Positions 1 through 13,000 of a stretch of DNA of 36,125 nucleotides are shown here, in pieces (the stretch's first letter is position 1; each line of letters starts with the position of its first letter). A program made the translations under genes and the position numbers. Origin of the DNA: Phoronis australis (Eukaryota > Phoronida > Phoronidae); NCBI GenBank assembly GCA_002633005.1, contig NMRA01000802.1, positions 104,034 to 140,158 on the forward strand. The letters run 5' to 3'. Under the pieces are notes generated by a model. It ran no database searches. It was given only the letters and a program-made list of their open reading frames with translations, and was not told the DNA's origin.

Positions 1-901
1 TTTAACCTGTATCGAGTTGACAGCATAAATATTCAGCATTGATTGATGTAACTGCCACTGATAAACTTTTAGAAATCATTACAAACAATAATAATGCTTT
101 GATGTACGAAAAGATCCCGATTGCTACGTCCAGTATCGAATCACATATCAAAACATACGAAGATTAACGAGACTCTGGCTGGCGACTGACTGCCGCGAAG
201 TCGACATCGGCGAGTGCCTCAGTTAACAGGCATCGGTTGAATAAGCATGGAATAATCGTTAAAATTATCACAAACGTTACCTTTGTATGAGGTCGGGCTT
301 ACTTCCCCTCATAGAAGCACCCTTTTTACGCAATCTCGGATTCAGTTGGCACGGCTGCAAGCCATTTCACCATGTATTTAAAGGGCTCGCGAAATCGAGG
401 CTGTTAATCTATCACCACTAGTACACGTACGCCCTCTAGTTATTGTAGATTTTCCGAATAGCCCCATTGGGAAACATTGCAGATTTAAATACTTCTAAAT
501 GACAAATCAAACAATATCTGTTTAGCCTTATTGAGAGAAGTGATAACTCCGATTTTAATTTCCTTCCATCTACCTTGTAACTTCATCATACAGTCTTTTT
601 CAGTCCATTTTCACCTATACCTGGTTTCACATCTCTCATTCCTCCTGCATAATTATTCACATCTTATTATTCATCATATTTATTTTTTTAATGTTTTAAT
701 TTGTGTATGGACCACCTCGGACATGACTCTTTAACTTGGTGTTATCCAGATAGTGTACATAATTATTTTTTTAAATTTCATGTACCTTTTACCTATTACT
801 GCATTTGTTATTTCAATTATGTATTTCAATTATGATCAAAGTAATAGTAATCACGTCAGTCTTCAAAGACTTGATTTGAATGCTTATTTTTACATTTGCA
901 G
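1..901. other. No gene recognised; probably upstream intron of KIAA2013
   Basis: This AT-rich stretch has no conserved-looking open frame. A short GC-richer patch lies at about 165-240. I could not find the missing N-terminal exon of KIAA2013 here, so it is probably further upstream. Confidence 0.4.
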
Positions 902-1030
902 GTAACGGCCACCTTGGTGTTGCCCAAAACAGTGACAAGGGCTTGTACCTAAGACTGTCATCTTCTTTGTCATTACCTGTCAACTACTACCCTGTAGTTA
1001 AGTTCACTGTAGACTCTCGATCTAAGGAAG
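902..1030 (+). CDS. KIAA2013: KIAA2013 exon (first visible)
   Basis: The acceptor is TTTGCAG at 895-901 and the donor GTAAGT starts at 1031. The exon begins with two bases that complete a codon from an earlier exon and ends with one base carried over. It encodes [19 protein letters not shown] and a further strand-rich stretch ending DSRSKEG. The GNG motif aligns with the ANGF/VANG region at about residue 85-90 of the human protein. The start codon therefore lies upstream of this exon. Confidence 0.88.
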
Positions 1031-4000
1031 GTAAGTACAGTGGATGTAATCAATGTGACACTGGTGAGGCCATCAGTCGTCAGTAGTTTTTGAAATGTTA
1101 TCCATGTCATTTGGTTCTCAGAATTTGAGAGTTTCGGTATTTCTTCAGTTAGTTTACACTAGTTAACTGTCGATCATTGCAAACTACCTTGCTGCAATTT
1201 ATCGGAGTTTAAGAGGTAATGCCAGGGCTCTCGCTCACCTGATAGGAAAGGTGCTTGCCTCCCCTCACCGGTAATCATCATGTCAACTCATCTTATGTAA
1301 TGACACAGTTTTCAGTCAGGATCACATGAGATTAACTGAAAGTACTCTGTAGTTTGACACTCTCCGATGTCTTAAACAGGATGTCCCTAGTGAACAGCTC
1401 TCAATATACAAAACTTTGACAGCTTCTAAACAAAAACATATTTTGTCTATTTTTCAAACCAATTGGAGTCTGTAATCTAGATGGTACTTTTATTACTAGA
1501 AAGCAGACCTTGCATTCTCAAAGTGGTCGGACTTGAGTAGGCAACTGTTGCTAATACTAATGAAATGCGGTCTGTGTCACAGATCCTTGTGTTTTGTCAA
1601 TAAGTTTGTATAAGAACCATCAGCACCATCATAAGATCATGAACATTTGTTCTGAAGGTCCTTGTGTGTGTAACAGAGCAATTACTTTGTTAGCAATTGA
1701 CCTATCGCAAGCTCCGCCCCCTTGCGTAATGTCGACTAACAAACAATAAGTTTTACCCGGCAATGTGTTTTTTGTCAGGTAAAATGGCGGCTTGGAAATG
1801 AAGGTGTGTCAAGAATGCTGCGTTCTGATTGCTCAGTTAAACCATCACTCAAAATCCTGGCGATAGGTCAATTACTTCACGACAACTAAACACTGGCTGA
1901 AATAGCTCTTTACAAGATTACCATACAAGTCATGATGACAAACAAAAGACTATCGCAATATTTACCTGTGGTCTTGATTGGTGTGAGGATTTGGGAACTA
2001 TTATCATCTAGATGTGACTCAGCGAGAGATTTGTAAAAACTCGTGCCATCGCTCTCTTGATGCCAGATCCTCTGGCTAGCTATCAGCAGAGCAAGTTTTT
2101 ATTGTGAATTCCCCGACCCTTTCTGAGTTCGGGAGTCCATTGAGTGTGAGTTTATGAAGCCACAATTAACAATGGCCGAAATCTGTGTTGGAATTCATAT
2201 AGAAAGATTATTAAAACCTGTCATTTCTGTTAGTTGATCTCCTCTCTGTTCTTTTCCAGGTGCCACAGTCACGGACTTCATCACAGCTACTGTGCATGAC
2301 TTGAAGTGTTTCCAAGTGGTAATGATTAAACGGTGCTTGTTCATCTTGTTATCAATGGAGATTGTATTAAGAAGCTATCTCATATAATGATAATTTGAAT
2401 AAGGTGACATTGCCAACTTCTGAGATGGGTGGGAGATCAGTGAAATGTTTTACTTCAAGGGTGCTTTCGTTTTTTTACCAAAATAACTGTTTTTACAAAT
2501 TATTGGTAAAAAACATTTCTTCTGTCAGATTGCACATCATAATGAGCTTTGCACTTAATTTATGGTCTGTTGTGCTTGGGAAACAAATTAATGTTGATTT
2601 GATTTCACACACAATCTAAATTAACATTTCAGACAAAACATCCAAATTCTAATTTACATTTAGCTGCACACATTGTTACATAATTCAGCTAGAGTAACAT
2701 ACTTCATGGGCTCACTTTTTGTTTGCTTTTTATAGCTGAAAATGTAATTGGCTGTCCTCTAATTCTATTGTAATTGGACATTGTTGTATTGTGCCAGGAA
2801 TTGTACATTGACACTTGACTCACCTCAATTTTCAACTGCTGCCTGCTGGTTTATAAGCCTTGGTAATTGCCCACTGATTTGTACCAGTCAAGAATTAATA
2901 AGAAACAATATACAATCTAATGCTGGTCCCATTGTTGGCAAGTTAGCCGAACTGTCCATAGCGATGTTATTGCCAGCAACTGCATGGATTCTTTGAAGAT
3001 TTGTGGCATATTTCGAGGCAAGCCAAGCAAACTGGTCGAGTTGCCTTGGTGAGGGTGTCAATATAGGACTCTTTTCATGTTATTCACATTTGCCTCTATC
3101 CATCCATTTACAAACCTTGATGCCCTAAAGACATAACCTTGATTTTGCATCAGTCGTTAGCTCTTTATGTTCCAGCATTCCAACTGTATTGCTGTAACCA
3201 GTCAGCTGTACGCTCACAGAACTCGACCGTCTCTCCTCGTCCAGCAAGTCAAGGTTCATAACCCCACAGTAAGAATTTATATTGCAACCATTGTCTTCTA
3301 CATCATATTTCTCATGCTCTTGCTGCCATCAATGCTGTTTGTCCGTGGTAATTATTGTTTTTTGGACCAGTAGCAGGTGTTTCTCATTCTTATTCATACT
3401 GGTCTCTGTCGCTGTTGATTTGTGGAGACTTCAGAAACAACTATGAAAGTGTTAGGCATATCGCAATAGAATGCGTCAATGATAGATTACCTTCCACAAC
3501 TTATCACAGANTTTCTGTTAGTTGATCTCCTCTCTGTTCTTTATTTCCAGGTGCCACAGTCACGGACTTCATCACAGCTACTGTGCATGACTTGAAGTGT
3601 TTCCAAGTGGTAATGATTAAACGGTGCTTGTTCATCTTGTCATCAATGGAGATTGTATTAAGAAGCTATCTCATATAATGATAATTTGAATAAGGTGACA
3701 TTGCCAACTTCTGAGATGAGTGGGAGATCAGTGAAATGTTTTACTTCAAGGGTGCTTTCGTTTTTTTACCAGAATAACTGTTTTTTACAAATTATTGGTA
3801 AAAAATATTTCTTCTGTCAGATTGCACATCATATTGAGCTTTGCACTTATTTTATGGTCTGTTGTGCTTGGGAAACAAATTAATGTTGATTTGAATTCAC
3901 ACACAATCTAAATTAACATTTCAGACAAAACATCCAAATTCTAATTACATTTAGCTGCACACATTGTTACATAATTCAGCTAGAGTAACATACTTCATGG

Positions 4001-7000
4001 GCTCACTTTTTTGTTTGCTTTTTATAGCTGAAAATGTAATTGGCTGTCCTCTAATTCTATTGTAATTGCACATGGTTGTATTGTGCCAGGAATTGTACGA
4101 TGACACTTGACTCACCTCAATTTTCAACTGCTGCCTGCTGGTTTATAAGCCTTGGTAATTGCCCACTGATTTGTACCAGTCGAGAATTAATAAGAAACAA
4201 TATACAATCTAATGCTGGTCCCATTGTTGGCAAGTTAGCCGAACTGTCCATAGCGATGTTATTGCCAGCAACTGCATGGATTCTTTGAAGATTTGTGGCA
4301 TATTTCGAGGCAAGCCAAGCAAACTGGTCGAGTTGCCTTGGTGAGGGTGTCAATATAGGACTCTTTTCATGTTATTCACATTTGCCTCTATCCATCCATT
4401 TACAAACCTTGATGCCCTAAAGACATAACCTTGATTTTGCATCAGTCGTTAGCTCTTTATGTTCCAGCATTCCAACTGTATTGCTGTAACCAGTCAGCTG
4501 TACGCTCACAGAACTCGACCGTCTCTCCTCGTCCAGCAAGTCAAGGTTCATAACCCCACAGTAAGAATTTATATTGCAACCATTGTCTTCTACATCATAT
4601 TTCTCATGCTCTTGCTGCCATCAATGCTGTTTGTCCGTGGTAATTATTGTTTTTTGGACCAGTAGCAGGTGTTTCTCATTCTTATTCATACTGGTCTCTG
4701 TCGCTGTTGATTTGTGGAGACTTCAGAAACAACTATGAAAGTGTTAGGCATATCGCAATAGAATGCGTCAATGATAGATTACCTTCCACAACTTATCACA
4801 GATTGAAAAATATGCTGTCAAGCACTTTGTCAGACACATTTTGACATGGCTTTTCTATGTGTACGCGTCAGTCATTACGTCGGACTTCATTCCGTGAACT
4901 ACACTGCACGTCATACCAATCTAGGTGTTATTTTAACAATTTTTTGTCAAATCCAACTTTTGTCAGTTGTTTGTTATCATGCTGACTTGCGTTGGATTCA
5001 GTTTTCTCTCATTATCGGATTTTTTTGCAGAACACAGATGGCACTGTGGATGTCACACAAACTGGGTTATCAGATTGGACAGGTGCAAAGACGACGCTAC
5101 AAAGGTATTTTCAAAGAATTGTTAACTATATTACAGTTTCTGCAAAATGAAAAAAGTCCTAATTTTAAAGTGGTTAGGCCAGAATCGTGATGGTTTGCAT
5201 TAGGAAAAAGAATAGTGATTACTCGAATCTGTATCATCTGCTGTTATCAATACATACAGCTTATTTCTTGGATGACTGATCAGAAAGAAGGCATCGAATG
5301 GTCATAAAAATAGCAGACTGGTCTTCTGTTGTAAGCAGACCATCAACAGGCTGCTCTGCCATCTGTAGTGCAAATTTTAATGAAGATCTACCAACTCTTG
5401 CCAACTGATCAACTATTAGCAGACCAAGATTTATCACATTCAGATGTAATTGTTAGTCTACGACCCTTTCCACATGTTTTGATTTTGAAAATTCAACTTG
5501 TCTTTGAACACATTTTGAACAAATGTCTAGCATAAAACGAGGTCTATTTTTACATGTACACGCATGCTATGGCATAATCTGCATGTTGTCTAGTGATCGA
5601 CCTCGTTGTTTCATAATGAAACAATGTTTTATTCACCAACATTTTTGCATATGTGGTCGTCAAAGATGATGACCATGGATGCTTGTGCTGCTTAGTACAC
5701 CATCCTGGGGTCCAATACTTAATGAATCCTTATTGTTTAACTTACAGTTTAGTGTCCAAGAGTAGTGAGAAGGTGGAGGTGAGTGTAAGTGTAGGTGTTG
5801 TGGGGGAACCAGGCAAGGCTGACTCCAACACTGTGGTGGCTATAGCCAGTACCAAGTTACCCAAGACAATCACAGTTAAGGGTGGTCGGTGAGTGATGTT
5901 GTCTAATTTTCAAACTCTGACTCAATTCAGACTTGGGCTATTTAATTAACAAATGGCACAGCTTGATTCTATTACAAATTAGTAAATGCACTCGAAAGGC
6001 TATGTAATTGCGGTCAGTTTTCATGTCTAGTTTATAGTGTAGAAATTAGATGAGGCCTGTGTTGCATAAAACTTGTGAATTTATCCGCTGGTCAGATAAC
6101 ATTTAGATTGTTCAAAAGTGTTAGTTTTATGTGTATTGGTTTGATGTCGTTATCCAGCTGATGACGTGTTGAACCGAGTCCAGTAAGAAGCAAGTATCTA
6201 ATATTAAATATTCCACATCAAACGCAAAACCAAATTTACTGGTAATCGTTAACTGCATTCAATATACATCCACCAGTCTATTCTCCAATGTGACATTCAG
6301 ACATTGGCGATTTCAAAGATTATTGGATGATTTATAACAAAATTTCTAGAAGACCTGTATTTTGCTGTTTTGTAAACCTTATTAAAAATTGTCTATTATA
6401 AGACTGTAAAAGGTGTCCCAAAAATGTTAACAAAAACATAACGAGCACCAATATATGGTTTTACTGGCAACTAATGGACTGCTTTAATTTCTTATTCTAG
6501 GAATTCCAACATTTTGCTTTATAAGGCTTAGAAGTCAGAATTGCCACTACTAATTATTATTGTAGATAATAATTTTTTTTAAGTGTGGTGTCAGCACAAC
6601 CAGTTGTGCTGTTCAAAGGCAACTATTGGCAACAATTTTCAGAACTGTTTCTACGTTTTCTGCAGCAATAAGCATGCTCGATTTGAATGTTTGTTATAGT
6701 AAGTGAATGATAAGTGCCCATTCTGTGGAATGTAAAAATGATGTAAGAGTCTCAAATAAACAAATCTATTTGTTGTTTCTCTGCACTTAGCTAACTGTGT
6801 GGAATTTTGTGCTTTACAAAAAAGACAGTAGGGATTTCTGTAATTCAAAGAAAACATTATTCACTTTCCCAGTAAAACTAGTTATGTTGGGTATTCCTGT
6901 CTCAGTGTATTTTTCTTATCAGTTTTGCAGCACCCTGTACTGCAGATCCTAAAGGATAGTTCAGTGCAACTGATCTCTGAAATAATTTGTGACTTTGAAA

Positions 7001-10000
7001 TAAATTTGGTACCGTTGATACTACACATGAATGTGCATTGTGGTTGTATAAATTGCAACAGTACAGAATGAAACATTTTCTCACAAATCAGTAGCATTGT
7101 CCCAGAATACAGCGCCACTCTCTCTGTTTCTGCAGTATTTGACCACAATGCTGGCACTTGGCCCACTGTTGTACTGTGCTGCTGGTCTAGTCAGTATTTT
7201 ACATATAGATCAGTATGTCGTGTAGTTCTGTGGTCTGTTTCATGAAACCTGACATAGGACTTAACACAGAAATTTGGTGTCAGTTACACACTCTCACTTC
7301 ACCATTGTTGAATAAAGCCTTAGCCAAGTACTTATGAGAGCATCACATTCTAGAGACGATTTTTTAATAAATTTTTATTTAGATTTACTCATTAACTAGA
7401 AGTTTTGTGACTGTATGTTGTCAGAGACTTTGTGTTTTTGCTCAGTTGCGATTTACCTATTGTTCAGAAATAGTTTTGTAGTGCGCAAGACCAAAATTCT
7501 GACTTATTATAGGTGTTAAGTCGCATTTCATGAAACGGGGCCCCAGATGCCAATAAAGTTTTTTCTATTGCATATTGAGTTGCAGTGCAAACACTGAAAT
7601 GTTTTAAGCGTGAGTGATGCATGTTACATCATTCTTTACTTGTCTGACACAGCAAAGAAAAGCTGTGCTAGAAGTCCTGTATTTGGAAAATTAGCCCAGT
7701 GCTTTTTTATCTCCACAAAAGAGGAGAGTTGAATTCAGGTTATGATAATTCATATGATGACGGGTTTATCACTTGGCTCTTTGTTGTTAGATCAACAAAG
7801 GTCACTATAATCACTGGTGTAGAATATACGTCATCAGTAAAGCAGAAGTCCGTAGAAGAAGCAAAAATATCTCTTAAGGAAAAAGTTCTTAAGGTAAGTA
7901 AACTTTTTTAATTGTGCTCACCTACAGTGGCTGTCTTGAAGAATAATTTTTAGTTTGAGTGAACTTTAAAGTTAACACAAAAATCTAAGAACAAAACTCG
8001 ATGTGCTCACCTATTCATATGCAGTATAATTAACAGGTTAAACTGAGCTCTGTAAAGATCACACTCGTCTGGTTAGTAGTCATCTTTGATCTCCATTCCC
8101 TAGCAAAAGAAGCTGGTTATAGATAATAAACTTTATATTTGTGGCTTTTGGTGATTGTTACAAGATGATTCTGAGGTATTGGTTTGGAAATGAATTGTAA
8201 TGTGATATGATCTTTGTGGGCACAATATTCGTTCATGTTAATTTTTTGTGAATCACCAGAGTGGCGACCTTTGCTAGTTAGGCAGCGCTCAAATTCTGAA
8301 AAGAAAAGATCACGTAATTTCTCTGTTTTGAACATTTTGGTGTTACATGCTTCTTCAAATTAGTGAAAGCTAACAGTCGTTTCCAAGGTTCACTAACAAG
8401 TTATAGCCAGGAGTGTAGACCATGTCCCTTGCGAGAACAATGAGATCACATGAGACTAAGCAAAATCTTGTGACTGGAATATCATTGAGTAACTCAGCAA
8501 AGTGGCTACTACTGACTGATTGGACATAAAATTAGAATGTTGGAATATGGGATAGAATTTATGAATCATGCAATAAAATTCACTGTTTCCATTCCATATA
8601 AGGCGAATACATTGTGCTGCAAGTGTATACCCAATGTCTTGCATCTATGGTGCTCGGCCTGGAGTTCACACTCTTTCGTCATGGCATGTTTTGATGTTTG
8701 ATAATTATCTCTTTGCTTCCTCACACAGACTATGAAATCTGCTCTATTGGTTGATGAGCATAAACTTAAAGAGGAGCACACCCGTGTCTGGTCCGACCTA
8801 TGGAGGTCAGGGGTCAGCATAAGTCTGTCTAAGGCACCAGGTGCCATCAACGGGGTTCACATCAACAGCACTATCTACTATGTGCTGAGTAACACACGGT
8901 CACCCATACATGAGGTCGACGTCCAGCCTGCAACAAAGGCAAATTTAGCCCAGTTGCTGACCTATCCCGACCGGTGCTATGATGCACGGCATCACACATT
9001 GTGAGTAAGACTGGTCCCTTGCTCTAAGTGGTGTTAAGCATTATAACCTGTAATAATTGCCTCTCATCATTTGTCTGACACCTTGTTGGCAGCTTAGTTA
9101 TGATAAGGTACAACCTGTGTGCCAGGTACATGTACTCTGTGACTATTTAGGCTTATTCTGCATTTGCTTAGTCCACTGCCATGACTTAACTGTAGCCAAA
9201 TTTGGTTCATGCTCAGACAGTAAGTGTCATGCGTCTGATGATGCACTAAATTAGTGTCAATAATATTACTTTACAGGCAAGTGCCTGTCTTGTGGGATAG
9301 TGGTAAAACTGAAGGTAGTGTAGCTGATTTGGCGTCACGCTGGCTGGTTACCTTAGAGAAACAAGGCTGCAAAAGCTTAGTGGAAGCTGGTGAGTCTGGT
9401 TGTGACTGGCATGAATCCAGAGGAGGCTGGGAAATCCACCACCCTCTTCTTGGTCATTTTGCCTTTAGTTTCCTCCATGTTTGACCATTGTGTGGCCCCT
9501 CTGCTGTCATAACATGAACGCGCTGCTGTGTGTGATATTGAAGTGGTATGTATCCAGACATAGACATGCGGGTTTACAATGTCTTTTGTGTCACTTAAAA
9601 TCGTTATGAACCACGTGTTACGAAAACCAACTTTCATTTCGAGGATATTTGCTCTTCAAATGGATTGTCATCACTTTTTCACGCATTCACATTACATTGT
9701 TTGCAACAAGTTTGGAAAGTTTTAGACCTTGAAAACACTGAAGAGTATGCATCACCCCTTGGGGAATCCAGAATGGGGGGGCAGGGATGTATCTTTGGCT
9801 GCGCAAAACAGCAACAAAAGCCAAAGCCTTACACTATTGGATCGACCTTGGTATGGCAGCAAAAAGGCACCGCATTCACACAACAGTTTTTATTTTTTCA
9901 AAATTCTCATTCAGCGCAGAACTGCACCAAATTATATCAGCAGTGAGGGCAGATATGGGGTACAGTTCTGTTCAGTCAGGCTGGCTCTTGTAGTAATGTA

Positions 10001-13000
10001 TTTCATAGAGCTGGATCGATACACATTTTTAGGAATTCGATTCAGTTGTCAGGGGAAATTTAATTGTTTTCAATCTCAATCTTATTTGTCATTTTTTTCT
10101 CAAACGATCCTTGCCTTGGCCAAGGCAACTACGTCGAAGAGGTGCTGGACGTAGCCATTTTTTGTAAATATTTGACTATACAACACCAGTAAGGACAAAA
10201 TTTGTGTTCTGAAGAAGTTGAGATAAAAAAGTAAGATTCCAACTAAGGAAATACCCTGTCAGAGCTGTTTATTTGTTCAATATCTCAATAATACTCTTCA
10301 AAAGATAAAAATAAGATGTAGCTTTGTCAGATAACCAATGGCATAAATTGGAACTAAGAATTGAATCGAAATTAGCCGTGACACATTGATATCGAAATTG
10401 GTGTTCCTTACATCACGATTCAGTTAAAGTTCGATGAATCGTCAAACCCTTTTTCCTGTGCATTGGAAATAAATTTCTGATGACCCTGCTCCTCGTCTCG
10501 CATCGCGCGACATCATTGTCATGAATGATCAAGTCGGAATAAAGTTAACTTTGAGAGTGATGAATTTCAATCTGCGCTGCCTTGTGAACCTTTGGACCTA
10601 TGAACACCTTTGAACTCAAACGTTGGGACTGTGTACCTCGATTATTAAGCTATATGTTCTTTAATATATTTCATTGCACAGAACAACGTCCCAAGTTATA
10701 TACCGTTGATTGAGAGCATATCTTTACACAGGTGCCGATGGTGTCCTTCAGGGGATAGTACTTAGTGTGGGAGGGTTCCAGTTCAAAAACTACCATCTCG
10801 AGTTCAACACTCACCCTAAGGACTTACACAGAGACTTCACATTTCGCCGCATCAGTTACGGTAACAATACTCACGTGAATGTCTCTGTGGCGGTGAGGCA
10901 AGATAATAGAGCCGTGTTGTATGTAGCCTTGGACCGCAAGGACAAACCTTACTACGCGTGTGATGCAGGCTGCATTGATCCACCTGTGAAACTCAGGTAA
11001 ACGTTTCATGTGAAATCTATTAATTACTTGATACCCCGGGGCTAAGTAGTTAAAGGTGGTGCCTTCACAAAGTCATTTGTTTTGATCTAAAAGTCGATTT
11101 GATGTGTTGTTAACTCTAAATTATTGAAACTGAATAGTAATAGATGGTAACGTTTTTGGAAAAATTTCTGTGATTGTTTTACTACAGAACTACAATTTCC
11201 TTTATCGGTTTCCTTCAAAAATTTTGTACTTTCACAAAGCGTAACTCATTCAAGGTGTTAGGTTGTATTATTTTTTGAAAAATTTGGAATTTCTTAAAGA
11301 ATTCATTTTAATAATTTCCATATGAAAAGACTGTATGGGGTTTAAACTTTCAAAACAGGTTACCTTATTTCTCTGGAGGGAATTCATTTGGTGATTTAAA
11401 ATGTTTCAACAAAAAGGAAAGAGTATCAGAATTATTTCAACAAGAGTGTTATTAATAATATCAAGAAGTGGTTCAAATTTCTTCTCATTTTTTTAATCGC
11501 AGCGAAAAAAAAGTCTCTCTCCCTGTGAAACTCACCGAGCCATTAACGGCCATCCTCTACATAACATCCGATCAGGAGCACATGAGTCAGTTGAAGAATG
11601 TCTTGCACGTGCACAGACTAGAAGAGGGTGAGTATATAACATAAGTTGAGGGGGGCTGTTGAGGGCTTGATTCTACTCAAATTTCTTTGGAATAATTACT
11701 GAATGATTAAGGCAGTCAAGTGTTCTTACTATCTATAAGTTGTTACGTCCACAAGACAAATGAATACTTATTGTTTGGCAACAATGATGTCCCCATAGAC
11801 AGGAAGTTGGTAGTAATCATGAATAAGGCAGCCATGTTAAGCTGTGGTTTGACCTATTTATATCTCGACAGTCAGATACAGTATCATTCACATCCACCAG
11901 TTGTTAACTGGATAATATGAGATATTCTTAGTTTTCAAAATTATAGACTGTCATGGCAAACGTCTGCACACTCAGTCAGGCTTTAAGCACTTTAACTCAG
12001 TCTGAAGAATTTTGCAGTATGGACTAGACGTTTTGTCCCATTAAAAAGCACGATAAGTTGTGAAATTTGAATCGAAGATTAAATAGACATAGTTCTGTCT
12101 AGCGGTAATTTTTTGTGGTCAGATTTGACGGGTACTATTTAACAGAATTCCAGTTCACAGTTAAGAGCAACGACACTGAAGATTTAACAAAAATTAAATG
12201 ACATGATTAATCTGTACATGGCTGTCAGAGCTCTTGTTGAAGCTTTATGTTTCCACCAAGGTACTGTATCTTATACAATAGTAAGTAGGGCAATCACACT
12301 CCCAATCTTGTTCTAACACATTTCTGCAGCATGCTACTGACGAAAGCTAAAAGTCTCGCAATGACCAGATGCTTGCTGTTTATATTATTTAGAGACGTTT
12401 TGTTGAAAAACGATTCATTTACACTTAAAAGGTCTTTAAAGCAACCTTCAATCACAAAAACCAACTGTTGATTTAGATCACATGCCTATAGTAAATTGGT
12501 CTCAAATTCTCGCCTTCCGCACTGATCGCTCATCCATGCCATGAGGTGGGAAACAGCAGCTCACCTCCAGATACGGCATGCAGGTCAGCCGCCTCGCTTT
12601 CGCTCCGATGGAGATTCACGTTTTAGCATCTGTCGTCTGAATACTTTATATTTTTAACATTTTTAAGTGATGCCTTACAACTGTGCCAAGGGCTGTATTG
12701 CCGATTCAAAGAAGTGGCATGAGCTGAATGAATATTCATTGTTGCTCTATTTCACATTTCACCCCTTCCGACGGTTCTGAAGGACAAAAGACAGTGATAC
12801 CGTCATTTGCGCAACGCCACTGTTGTAACAATCAATATAATCTTACCTCACGGCTGAGAGGAACGGGAATGTGGAATACGGGAATTACTCCTTAGTCAAA
12901 TTAGAGATGAATTCAGGGTTTTGAACGAACGAACAAAGTCATATTCCTTGTGGTTGAGACCAAGCACTACCAGACTTGGCATGGTGTGCCATTCCATGCA

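Larger units (their letters stand above)
2224..3510. repeat. Direct repeat, first copy (about 1.29 kb)
   Basis: It starts TTTCTGTTAGTTGATC and ends CTTATCACAGA immediately before a single N at 3511. The copy at 3512-4802 is nearly identical, with about 15 scattered substitutions and small indels visible, all outside exons. Confidence 0.95.
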
